NCBI RefSeq assembly: GCF_030848305.1
Contig: NZ_CP114598.1
Span: 1,550,001-1,614,000, forward strand
Origin: Akkermansia muciniphila
GTDB lineage: Bacteria; Verrucomicrobiota; Verrucomicrobiia; Verrucomicrobiales; Akkermansiaceae
DNA: 64,000 nucleotides
Direction: 5' to 3'
Shown here: positions 16,863 through 24,817 of the stretch, in pieces
Numbering within the stretch: position 1 is the first letter of the stretch
How the letters are laid out: each line of letters begins with the position of its first letter
Position numbers and translations under genes: made by a program
The notes under the pieces: generated by a model
The model's database searches: none
Seen by the model: only the letters and a program-made list of their open reading frames with translations
What the model was told of the DNA's origin: nothing

Positions 16863-17888
16863 ATGGGTAAGAAAATTGTAATACAAAATAATTCTCAATA
16901 CGCTGAAAATAAACGCGTACGAACCAGTCAAAACACGACAAAATTTCCCTATCACAACAAAGATATGGGAAAAACTAAGTTCAAATATACTTCCTTATAT
17001 GAGTTCTTCTCCAAATTTCCTAATGAGGAATCTGCTCGGAAATATTTTGAGTTAAAAAGATGGAATGGTCATGTCCGTTGTCCTCATTGTGGTTCCAATC
17101 ATATCACCGAATGTAAGGACCAAAAACCGATGCCTTATCGCTGTAAAGATTGTAGAAAGTTCTTCAGCGTCAGATTCGGTACAATTTTAGAGGAATCCAA
17201 ATTGCCTCTTCACAAATGGTTGATGTGTATGTATCTGTTGGCGACTTCCAGAAAAGGCATTTCCTCCATCCAGATTTCAAAAGAACTTGGAATCACTCAG
17301 AAGACTGCCTGGTTCCTCTGTCACAGGATTAGGGAAGTTTGGATGAAGGATAAAAAGGAGAAGTTGGACGGTATTGTAGAAGTAGATGAAACCTTTATCG
17401 GAGGTAAGGAATCCAACAAACACTTTTCCAAGAAGCTGAACAAGGGAAGAGGCTCGGTCGGTAAATTGATTGTGATCGGGGCCAAACAGAGGAATGGAAA
17501 GGTGATCGTCAAACATATCGACGATACTTCCGCTTACAATTTACAAGGATTCATTGGAAAACATGTTGAGAGGAATTCCAATGTGTTTACGGATGAGTTC
17601 AAGTCTTACAAGGGACTTGTCGGATTTGTCCATGAGTTTGTCAACCATAAGGGGAAACAGTATGTCGATGGAGAGGTTCATACCAATTCCATTGAAAGCT
17701 TCTGGTCTCTACTAAAAAGAGGTTACTATGGCGTTTACCACTATATGTCTCCTAAGCATTTGAAGAGGTATATCCATGAATTTGCCTATAGGCATAATAC
17801 CTTTAAAGTTGAGATATTGGATTTTATAGGAGACACGATTACTAAGATGATTGGTAAGAGAATGATGTATTGTGAATTGGTAGGTTGA
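16863..17888 (+). CDS. IS1595-family transposase
   Basis: The 341-residue protein has the IS1595 layout. An N-terminal zinc ribbon (CPHC at about residue 75, then CKDC) is followed by a helix-turn-helix (GISSIQISKELGITQKTAWFLCHRI). The catalytic core has acidic residues in EVDETFIGGKE and VFTDEFKSYKG and the HTNSIESFWSLLKRG motif. It cuts and joins the inverted ends at 15425 and 19721. Its length is normal for the family, and no frameshift is seen, so the element may still be active. Confidence 0.92.
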   Translation: MGKKIVIQNNSQYAENKRVRTSQNTTKFPYHNKDMGKTKFKYTSLYEFFSKFPNEESARKYFELKRWNGHVRCPHCGSNHITECKDQKPMPYRCKDCRKFFSVRFGTILEESKLPLHKWLMCMYLLATSRKGISSIQISKELGITQKTAWFLCHRIREVWMKDKKEKLDGIVEVDETFIGGKESNKHFSKKLNKGRGSVGKLIVIGAKQRNGKVIVKHIDDTSAYNLQGFIGKHVERNSNVFTDEFKSYKGLVGFVHEFVNHKGKQYVDGEVHTNSIESFWSLLKRGYYGVYHYMSPKHLKRYIHEFAYRHNTFKVEILDFIGDTITKMIGKRMMYCELVG

Positions 17889-17915
17889 AGAAATTGAACT
17901 CTACTTTCCTTGATA

Positions 17916-18161
17916 CTATTCTTTGGAAGACTTCTCCATCACATCATCCAGAAGGCTATGAACATCTATCTGTAGATTTTTACAAATGTTGATGACCTCC
18001 GTGAATGTAAGGTACCGTTCTCCTACTTCATATTTGTTGACAAAGGTATGAGGAGTATTCAGGAGTTCTCCCAAGTCCCGTTGAGTCATATTCAACTCTA
18101 AACGTTTTTCTTTTAATATTTTACGAAGATTTTTCTCTTCATTACTATTTCTGTTCCTCAT
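17916..18161 (-). CDS. XRE-family transcriptional regulator of the transposon
   Basis: The 81-residue protein is a single XRE helix-turn-helix domain: RLELNMTQRDLGELLNTPHTFVNKYEVGER with a C-terminal helix (INICKNLQIDVHSLLDD). It is divergent from the PEP-CTERM gene. Three copies of TGTNCC-N7-GGNACA lie between them, one overlapping this gene's start codon. It therefore probably represses itself and controls the surface protein gene. Confidence 0.85.
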   Translation of the reverse strand: MRNRNSNEEKNLRKILKEKRLELNMTQRDLGELLNTPHTFVNKYEVGERYLTFTEVINICKNLQIDVHSLLDDVMEKSSKE

Positions 18162-18268
18162 TTTGGAACAATAACAGAGAATGAGATTGTACCAAATTTA
18201 GGTACAAAAGTGTTTACAAGTCATTCGATATTCGGTAATAGGTCTTCAATGTTCCTAAAATGGGAACA
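18152..18268. promoter_or_regulatory. Three matching operator palindromes for the XRE regulator
   Basis: The pattern TGTNCC-N7-GGNACA occurs at 18152-18170, 18188-18206 and 18250-18268. All three have identical arm length and 7-base spacing. The first overlaps the regulator start codon; the last is 16 bases before the PEP-CTERM start. This arrangement fits autoregulation plus control of the divergent gene. Confidence 0.8.
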
Positions 18269-18284
18269 AACCTAGATAAGAACT

Positions 18285-19604
18285 ATGAAGACATTATCAT
18301 CAGTAAAGGCCTTATTCATTTCCCTAAGCCTATTGGTTTCATACACCATCCCCTATTGTTTAGCGGCAAAAACTGCCTACGTCACGATTGATGGAGATAT
18401 TATAGAAGATGACGAAAAACATCATAATACCTCCTCAAATGTTTCATGCGCTTTATTGATTTCTTCAGGATCTTCCTATACCGGAACTAATATTGTAATT
18501 TCTACAGTTTGTAGATCTAATTCTTTTGGGGATGCGGCGATTTACTCAAAAGGAGGAAAATTTCTCAATTTAGGAGCGAATTATGGTTGGTCCTCAGTTA
18601 CCGTATCAAAGGGAGGCGTTTATGGTGTTTACAGTTCAGCGATCGAACTGAGTGACATGACCGAAACATCTACTATCTACAATACGAAAATTTATAATTA
18701 CTCAGATGGGGGAACAGGTATTCGTCTCTGGAATAATTCAAACCTTCTCCTTGATAATGTAGAAATTTATAATGCCTCAGATACGGCGATCCACGCGAGT
18801 AGAAACGCTACAATATCAAATAAAGGCAATGGAATTATCAGAATATCAACAACAGGAGATAATAGGGCTTCTATATCCGCAAGCGGAGATTCAAAAGTAA
18901 CTCTTTATAATACACATATTGAAAATAAAAAATCCAGTACCAGTGGGGTCTTGGTTGGAGATAGTAGTACTATATCTCTTACAAATTCATCTATTTCTTC
19001 AGTTAATAACAACACACTGATTTCAGGTGCAGGAAATCTAGAAGTTAGCCTTAGTAACGTGGATTTGTCTAAATCTAAAAATCAGAGAATATCCGCTTCA
19101 TCTGACTTAACTGTTAATATTCAGAATGGTACTTCTTTCGATGGTTACACTTCTCAAGAAAATGATGGTTCAATTAACATAAATTTAACAAAATCAAGTT
19201 GGAACATAACTAAAAATTCTAATTTGTTTTCTCTATCACTAAATGAAAATTCATTTTTAACATTTAACTTCGGGAATGGAGATAAGTTCTACTACATATC
19301 CGCTGGTTCTGTTTTCATGGATAAGAGTAGTCAAATAAGGCTTGATCTTGATGAGACGAAAATTTTGAGTATGATCTCTTCCGGTGATGAATTCCAACTA
19401 TTTTCGGGCGATTTGACGAATTATAATCTTTCAGATATTGATATGTTCAACTCTGACGGATCATATAAATTAACTTATGAAGAAGGGGAATCGGGAAAGG
19501 GATGGTTCAAATTAATAGGATATGACGTTGTTCCCGAACCATCGACTTCTACCATGAGTCTATTAGGAATTGTTTGTATTCTCCTAAAGAGACGGAGGGT
19601 TTGA
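18285..19604 (+). CDS. PEP-CTERM surface protein carried on the transposon
   Basis: The 439-residue protein has a signal peptide (KALFISLSLLVSYTIPYCLA) and ends in VVPEPST, a hydrophobic stretch and KRRRV. The middle is a long Ser/Asn/Thr-rich repeat-like beta-helix region (many short strands such as LLLDNVEIYNASDTAIHASRN), resembling parallel beta-helix or autotransporter-type passenger proteins. It is probably exported, processed by the host exosortase and displayed. It lies with its regulator inside the inverted ends, so it moves with the transposon. The AT-rich codon use is unlike the chromosomal PEP-CTERM gene at 1443. Confidence 0.83.
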   Translation: MKTLSSVKALFISLSLLVSYTIPYCLAAKTAYVTIDGDIIEDDEKHHNTSSNVSCALLISSGSSYTGTNIVISTVCRSNSFGDAAIYSKGGKFLNLGANYGWSSVTVSKGGVYGVYSSAIELSDMTETSTIYNTKIYNYSDGGTGIRLWNNSNLLLDNVEIYNASDTAIHASRNATISNKGNGIIRISTTGDNRASISASGDSKVTLYNTHIENKKSSTSGVLVGDSSTISLTNSSISSVNNNTLISGAGNLEVSLSNVDLSKSKNQRISASSDLTVNIQNGTSFDGYTSQENDGSININLTKSSWNITKNSNLFSLSLNENSFLTFNFGNGDKFYYISAGSVFMDKSSQIRLDLDETKILSMISSGDEFQLFSGDLTNYNLSDIDMFNSDGSYKLTYEEGESGKGWFKLIGYDVVPEPSTSTMSLLGIVCILLKRRRV

Positions 19605-19646
19605 TAGAAAAAAGGAAGATCGTAAGTTGATCTTCCTTTTTTCTAT
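19604..19646 (+). terminator. Terminator of the transposon PEP-CTERM gene
   Basis: An 18-bp perfect stem (19604-19621 with 19629-19646) with a 7-base loop has A and T tracts on its arms, so it can work in both directions. It starts within the stop codon. Confidence 0.9.
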
Positions 19647-19698
19647 ATTGTTCACCTTCAAATAATTAGGATATAATGAAAATATTATAAAATAGTTT

Positions 19699-19721
19699 GG
19701 TTAGTCAAGTATGTAGGTCCC
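19699..19721. repeat. Right terminal inverted repeat
   Basis: These 23 bases are the reverse complement of the left end with one mismatch, and are followed by the second AAAAATAT at 19722-19729. Confidence 0.93.
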
Positions 19722-19729
19722 AAAAATAT
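19722..19729. repeat. Right copy of 8-bp target duplication
   Basis: AAAAATAT, identical to 15417-15424. Confidence 0.92.
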
Positions 19730-19980
19730 CACAGAACAATACGGTCATCACGAAAACCTACACGGCGCGCCGTGTGGAACCGTCCAAGGTGGAACGCGTG
19801 GGTAAGATTGTCCAGGGCGGCGAGTTTGGAGGCGCAACGAATGTGCAAGGGTATAAGCTTGATTACCTCTTTACCCGGTATTCCGTCCACAAAGTAGGCA
19901 ATCGGGAATACGAAATTACGGAAGAATACACCCAATCCAACCCCGGAGGCTGGTCTGCGGACCTGTACAAAAATGGATAA
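19730..19980 (+). pseudogene. Distal tail gene, 3' part (after transposon)
   Basis: This is the continuation of the gene beginning at 14836, in frame once the transposon and one target duplicate are removed. It codes for 83 residues (SQNNTVITKTYTARR through WSADLYKNG) and overlaps the next gene by 8 bases. It has no start codon or ribosome site of its own near the transposon boundary. Confidence 0.85.
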
Positions 19981-20242
19981 TATCACCAAGGGCGACCCAA
20001 TTAAGGCGGATTGGGCCAATGCTCTTACAAATGCCGTCAATGCGGCCGCGCATGGCAAAACAGCCTTGCGCGGTGGCGGCGGACAGAACGTTTTCATTTC
20101 CCCTTATCAGCGCGGTTCCCGCCCCCTGGCCTTTGATTTGGTGGAAATCACGGATGATGAGGAAGGTAGCCTTTCCGGCAAGATCTCCGGGGGAGTGCTG
20201 TTGTCCGCATACAAAGAGGAACAGGAAAAAAAATATCGCTGA
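19973..20242 (+). CDS. Small distal tail-region protein
   Basis: The 89-residue product starts MDNITKGDPIKADWANALTN, overlapping the previous stop. The early segment with DWANALTNAVNAAAHG resembles the short N-terminal attachment part of tail-tip proteins. No family is firmly recognised. Confidence 0.55.
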   Translation: MDNITKGDPIKADWANALTNAVNAAAHGKTALRGGGGQNVFISPYQRGSRPLAFDLVEITDDEEGSLSGKISGGVLLSAYKEEQEKKYR

Positions 20243-20253
20243 AAACGGAATGC

Positions 20254-21321
20254 ATGGAAATCAGCGAATATGAAGAAACCTTCCAATCAGGCGATCAGGT
20301 GTGGGTCCATGTGACCTATGATCCGGACACATGGGAGGCATATGTTGCAATCCTGGAAAAAGGGAAAGAACCGCCGGAGGCAGAAGAGGGTGAGGCCTAC
20401 ATTATTGTTGGCGAGTTTGAGGAACGCGACCAATCCATTATCTACAGGCACAAAGGAATTACCTGTATCAACTGGGATGCAATCAAATGGGAATTTGAGG
20501 AATTCAAGCTCAAGACGGATCCTTTGTGCGCTCTGGAACTCAAGGAAGAAGAGAACGAAAAGGAATTGACTCTGAATATTGAATCTTCCAGTGAAGAAGA
20601 AGATTTGGGTGCCGACAGCAATTTGAAGGTATGGCTGGTGCAGAAAAAGGGGAAAGGAGAGGGCGGGGCAGAAGATGGGCCGGTCAGGCTTGGCGTGAGA
20701 ATTAAAGATTCACGGAGTTTTCAGCAGGTGCAGCCGGGAGACGGCCTTGAATGGAAAACGGAAAAAGGGGCGGATGGCCATAACATCCAGACGGAAATCC
20801 TGCAGGTCAGGATTGATTCCACGGTTTCTTCTTCAACGGGGCAAGAGGGAAGAATCCCCGTTGACCTGAGTGTGTCGCAGGAGGGATTGAAAGGCGAGGT
20901 GGATTTGACAATTGATGATACGGAGAATGATTTATGGGGAGGGTGGAAAATCAAACTGTCCAGGGCCACCAGGGGAGTATTGTCTCTTGCGGTCACTCCT
21001 GGAGGCGACGCGGAAGAATTGAGCTTTCGCGCACCCCTGCGGAAAAATGGAGAATACGTTGTGCTGGATTATGAATCTGGTTGGTCTGATGCCGTCAACG
21101 GTGTGAAGGCAGGCCTGTTTCTGCGGAATAATAAATTGGCTGTGGAGCTGTACGCAGACACGGAGCCGGATGGCTCTGATAATCTTATAAGCGATTCATG
21201 GACGGTGTTGGCTTGCGACAGCGACCACGCAATACGCCTGAGCCGGGACGAAAGCGGGAAAATCTATATCCAGCAGGGGGAATGGATTGTGACCTCCAAA
21301 ATTTATTCACCAATAAATTAA
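20254..21321 (+). CDS. Distal tail or fibre-like protein of unknown family
   Basis: The 355-residue acidic protein is strand-rich throughout and has no signal peptide or membrane helix. Segments such as DQVWVHVTYDPDTWEAYVAIL and SLAVTPGGDAEELSF suggest tandem beta domains. It lies between small tail genes and a glycosyltransferase-like gene. A virion tip or adhesion role is inferred from position. Confidence 0.6.
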   Translation: MEISEYEETFQSGDQVWVHVTYDPDTWEAYVAILEKGKEPPEAEEGEAYIIVGEFEERDQSIIYRHKGITCINWDAIKWEFEEFKLKTDPLCALELKEEENEKELTLNIESSSEEEDLGADSNLKVWLVQKKGKGEGGAEDGPVRLGVRIKDSRSFQQVQPGDGLEWKTEKGADGHNIQTEILQVRIDSTVSSSTGQEGRIPVDLSVSQEGLKGEVDLTIDDTENDLWGGWKIKLSRATRGVLSLAVTPGGDAEELSFRAPLRKNGEYVVLDYESGWSDAVNGVKAGLFLRNNKLAVELYADTEPDGSDNLISDSWTVLACDSDHAIRLSRDESGKIYIQQGEWIVTSKIYSPIN

Positions 21322-21326
21322 TAAAA

Positions 21327-22079
21327 ATGAATTACGCAATATTCTGTTATAGAGAAGATTATAAATGCCTTGAATTGTGCGTTGGTCAAATCCGCCGCGT
21401 TGATCCTGATTGTACGATTTACCTGTTTGACGACGGAAAAGCTTCTCTCGCAAGAAAAGACATCCCCAAGGGAAGGGACATCATTTACAAAAAGACCTAT
21501 TTTGAACGCAACAGGAACTTGAATGGCCTCGAATGTATCCGCGGTATGTTGTCCTGCATGCGTGATATCCCGGGCCGGGAGCCCATCATCAAAATAGACG
21601 CTGATACACTGCTGATGTCCCTTGAAGAAATACGGAAATCACTGTTTGAGCGCAGGAAACTGGCAGGGGGATATCAGTGTGCCGTTCCATTCGCCTGGTC
21701 CGGAGTATGTTATTGGGTAACGCGGAAATTCATCAGTGATGCTCTTGATGTCCTGGTAACGCGTGAATTCCCGACACGCAATCAGGATTATCCGGAGGAC
21801 GTGACCGTTTCCAGGCTGGCCCTGTACCTGTACGGCCGCAAGGGGGTTGATGTCATTGAGTTCCAGGGAGGCAAGTACCTGATCGGCATCAGAACATGTG
21901 ATTCTGGCCAGTTATCAAAGCTGGCGAAACTGGCCCGCCGCGTGTCTGCCGTTCACTGCGGACAGCAGGATTTTTATGAGCCGATCATCCAGCAATCAGG
22001 CTGTACCCTCCGGGAAGCTTGCGCCCGTATCATGTGGGAAATCCTTCACCCGGGTGAACCGGAAGGATTCAGGCTTTGA
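21327..22079 (+). CDS. Glycosyltransferase-like protein (GT-A type)
   Basis: From 21327 the product is 250 residues (MNYAIFCYREDYKCLELC). A DxD-type motif sits in PIIKIDADTLLMS near residue 92, and a YLFDDG segment appears near residue 34, both typical of GT-A enzymes that use nucleotide sugars. I took the ATG at 21327 over an upstream one because the latter overlaps the previous gene by over 120 bases. A phage glycosyltransferase could modify virion proteins or host surface sugars (lysogenic conversion). The donor and acceptor are unknown. Confidence 0.65.
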   Translation: MNYAIFCYREDYKCLELCVGQIRRVDPDCTIYLFDDGKASLARKDIPKGRDIIYKKTYFERNRNLNGLECIRGMLSCMRDIPGREPIIKIDADTLLMSLEEIRKSLFERRKLAGGYQCAVPFAWSGVCYWVTRKFISDALDVLVTREFPTRNQDYPEDVTVSRLALYLYGRKGVDVIEFQGGKYLIGIRTCDSGQLSKLAKLARRVSAVHCGQQDFYEPIIQQSGCTLREACARIMWEILHPGEPEGFRL

Positions 22080-22539
22080 ACAGATCCAGAATCATCTGGT
22101 TTTCCTCAAAACATTTCTTTCCCGTGCCGTATGTTTTCATGATTTGTTCCGGCGTCTTTTTCCGCGGTGTCTCCAGCTTTTTGACAGGGCGGCGCTTCAT
22201 GGCTGCATGTTCCGTCTGCTGCATCATCAGGGAGGGCGGGAGTCCGCTCTCTGCAAGGAATTTGGAAGCAGCGCGGGAAATGGCCGCTTTATGCACGCCC
22301 AGTTTCCGCGCCCTCTGGGCCATGCGTTCATTTCCGAGCACGGACGTCAACCCCAGAGCGTATGCCACGCCGAATGCGGTGACATTGGGAGTGCGGCTGT
22401 TAATGACGTGATACAGGGCCAGGGACATGATCCGGATCATTTCAAGGGCGCGTTCCCGGAATTCGTTTTCCTGCTCCTGCCCTTCTTCCGGATACTCAAA
22501 ATCCGTATGTGCTGTGTAGTATGACTGTTGCGGTTCCAT
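22069..22539 (-). CDS. Probable DNA-binding protein, divergent to terminase
   Basis: The 156-residue product overlaps the end of the glycosyltransferase gene by 11 bases in convergent orientation. The segment QRARKLGVHKAAISRAASKFLAESG looks like a helix-turn-helix, and the C-terminus is basic (KRRPVKKLETPRKKTPEQ). A 9-bp inverted repeat sits in the 58-base gap to the divergent terminase gene, suggesting it regulates packaging genes or itself. Confidence 0.6.
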   Translation of the reverse strand: MEPQQSYYTAHTDFEYPEEGQEQENEFRERALEMIRIMSLALYHVINSRTPNVTAFGVAYALGLTSVLGNERMAQRARKLGVHKAAISRAASKFLAESGLPPSLMMQQTEHAAMKRRPVKKLETPRKKTPEQIMKTYGTGKKCFEENQMILDLFKA

Positions 22540-22549
22540 GCTCGGTGTA

Positions 22550-22587
22550 TTTACATATCAATATATAATGATACAATAATATGTAAA
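22550..22587. promoter_or_regulatory. Inverted repeat between divergent regulator and terminase genes
   Basis: TTTACATAT at 22550-22558 pairs exactly with ATATGTAAA at 22579-22587. The region is AT-rich and contains both promoters. Confidence 0.6.
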
Positions 22588-22597
22588 GAAGGGGATA

Positions 22598-23101
22598 ATG
22601 GCAGGGATTTCACAGGCGGAACTTGCCCGGCAATTGGGCGTCAATAAAAGCACGATCACGTACCACGTGAAGCGTGGTCTGACGCATGCGCAAATCCGGG
22701 AGCTGATTGAAGCCAGGAGGAAGGAAAATCCAATTGCTGAACCTGCTTCTCCAGAAATTGGGAAAAACGCTCCGGAGGAAGGGGTAGCGGAACTGAGAAA
22801 AAGGAAACTTGCTGCGGAAATTACCTACAAGAATTTGCAGGCTGAACAGGCCCGCGTGAAGCTTGAAAAGGATAAGGCCCGGCTGGTGGACATGGAAGAT
22901 GTGAATGAGCTTGTCGTACATCTGGCCAGTATTACCAAAGGCGTTCTCCAGGCATTTGAAAATAAACTGCCGGGGAAGCTGGAAGGATTGACGGCTGCGG
23001 AAATGGTTCCCGTGCTGCGGGAGGAAATCAAGGCCGCCCTGTATTACATTGCGGAAGAATCCAGGGCCCAGATCAAGATAATCAGCCGGGCGGAACAATG
23101 A
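22598..23101 (+). CDS. Terminase small subunit
   Basis: The 167-residue protein begins with a helix-turn-helix (MAGISQAELARQLGVNKSTITYHVKRGL) and continues with helices and a coiled region (AEITYKNLQAEQARVKLEKDKARLVDMEDV), the Nu1-type layout. It recognises packaging sites and feeds DNA to the large subunit, whose gene overlaps by 4 bases. Length is normal for the family. Confidence 0.8.
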   Translation: MAGISQAELARQLGVNKSTITYHVKRGLTHAQIRELIEARRKENPIAEPASPEIGKNAPEEGVAELRKRKLAAEITYKNLQAEQARVKLEKDKARLVDMEDVNELVVHLASITKGVLQAFENKLPGKLEGLTAAEMVPVLREEIKAALYYIAEESRAQIKIISRAEQ

Positions 23102-24794
23102 GAGACGTTGAAAAGGCTGTCGGATTTCTGAATCTTTTCGCGGATAACGTATCCGCGGGAATGGACGTGGAGCCGATAGCATGGATACGTGAAAACGTGA
23201 TAGACCAGCAATCGGCGCGGTCTACCCATATTGATTTTACGTTGAGCCCGTTTCTGCTGGAACCCATTGACAAATTCCTGAATGACGGCACGGTCAGGCA
23301 CATTAACCTGATGGCTCCCACCGGTTCCGGAAAGTCGACATTGTTCGTCGGCTTGCTTAATTACCTCATTGCCAATGATGCGGGGAATACCTTAGTCGCT
23401 TTCCAGAATGAACAGGAAACCTCTGATTTCGCGGAAACGAGGCTTTTTCCCACATTCCGGGATAATAAGGCTTTAAAAAACTTGCTGCCGAAGAAAAGGC
23501 ATGCGGCCAGGAAAACGGAGATCCTTTTTCCGCACATGAACTTGTGGATGGTCTCCGCTACCAAGGGGCAGTTGCAGTCGAAGTCCTGCCGGTATTTGAT
23601 TGGTGATGAAATGTGGGCGTGGGAAAAGGGAATGGTCCGGGAGTTCCTGGCCCGCCACCATGACCGGTTCAACCGTAAAATCCTGATGGTTTCCCAGGGA
23701 GGGGACAAGGGGACGGACTGGGTGGACGAGTACGAAAAGGGCCGCATCCACCATTACCATTGGCAATGCCCCGGCTGCCAGGAGTGGAATGCCTATGACT
23801 GGCGGGATGTCATTTACAGCAAAGAAGAAAATATTGATTGGGAACGTTTTAAGGAATCCGTCAAAATGGTTTGTCCCCGGTGTTTGTACGAAATAGAGGA
23901 TACTGTACACAACCGACGCCATCTGGCCGGCGGCGGCAAGTACGTGTTTTCCGGCAATACGAGTGCCTTGCCGGAGATCGTGAGCTACAATTTTAATGCT
24001 TTGGCCTGTTACTGGGTATCAGGGCGGATTTGGCCGTGGAATGGATACTGGCCAATAAAAAGAAGAGGAACGGGGATGTAGAACCGCTGAAAAAGTTTAT
24101 CCAGAAGCGGCTTGCTCAAAATATTGTGGATTTGGGAGAGAAAGACGACGTGTTGAACATCCCGCTCACGGCGGAAAGCATGGAGGAGTACGCTGTGGAA
24201 AACGAACGGGCGCGCTTCTTAACGGTAGATGCCCAGAAAGGGCATTTTTGGCATACTGTTTACGGCGTGGATGCCGGAGGGGCTTTCCATTTACTTTCAG
24301 AGGGGCGTCTTGAAACGTTGGAGGATATTGAACGTAAACAGGCGGAGTTTAACGTGCCTGATCATTGCGTTGCTTTGGACTGCGCTTTTGATACGGATGC
24401 TGTGCGGAAGATATGCGGGCTTCATCACTGGTTTTCCATGAATGGGACGGTCAAGGAAGAATATGTGCACAAAATCAGGGGCCGAGGGGTTAAATTGATT
24501 TATGCGCCTCTTGAGCGGCACATGGTGGAGGGGATACAATGCCTTCATTTCAATTTTTCTTCCCAGCGGGCGAAGGACGTTCTTGCCGCGCGGATTAAAT
24601 CGGGGCATTTCAAGGTTCCCCATGATGTTTCTGCCGAGTACATCAAGCAGATGCAGGCTGAAAGCAAACAGGAGTCCATAGACAAGCGCACGGGGAGGGT
24701 TTCTCTCAAATGGCTTGCGTCCGGCAATAACTCCCACATGTGGGACTGTTCCTGCATGGCGGTGATTTTTGCCATGATTCACCGGATGATTTAA
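23098..24794 (+). pseudogene. Terminase large subunit (gpA-like), split by an apparent 1-base deletion
   Basis: Two frames give one gpA-type terminase of about 565 residues. The first (23098-24081) holds the Walker A-like LMAPTGSGKST near residue 75, EMWAWEKG, and two CxxC pairs (WQCPGCQEW and VCPRC). It loses frame after LACYWVSG. The second resumes in the -1 frame as ADLAVEWILANKKK, with nuclease-region motifs (FLTVDAQKGHFW, ALDCAFDTDAV, WDCSCMAV). The break is at GGG 24022-24024; one more G restores the frame. If real, packaging is lost; otherwise it is a sequencing error. Confidence 0.85.
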
Positions 24795-24817
24795 GCGCAA
24801 TGGGCGCGCACTAGTAT

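Larger units (their letters stand above)
15425..19721. mobile_element. IS1595-family transposon with cargo genes (4297 bp)
   Basis: The element has 23-bp inverted ends (15425-15447 and 19699-19721, one mismatch) and an 8-bp target duplication, and codes for an IS1595-type transposase. It is clearly AT-rich compared with the surrounding phage DNA. Besides the transposase it carries two unknown minus-strand genes, an XRE regulator and a PEP-CTERM protein. IS1595 relatives with passenger genes are known. Removing the element restores an intact tail gene, so it inserted after the prophage tail region was formed. Confidence 0.93.
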
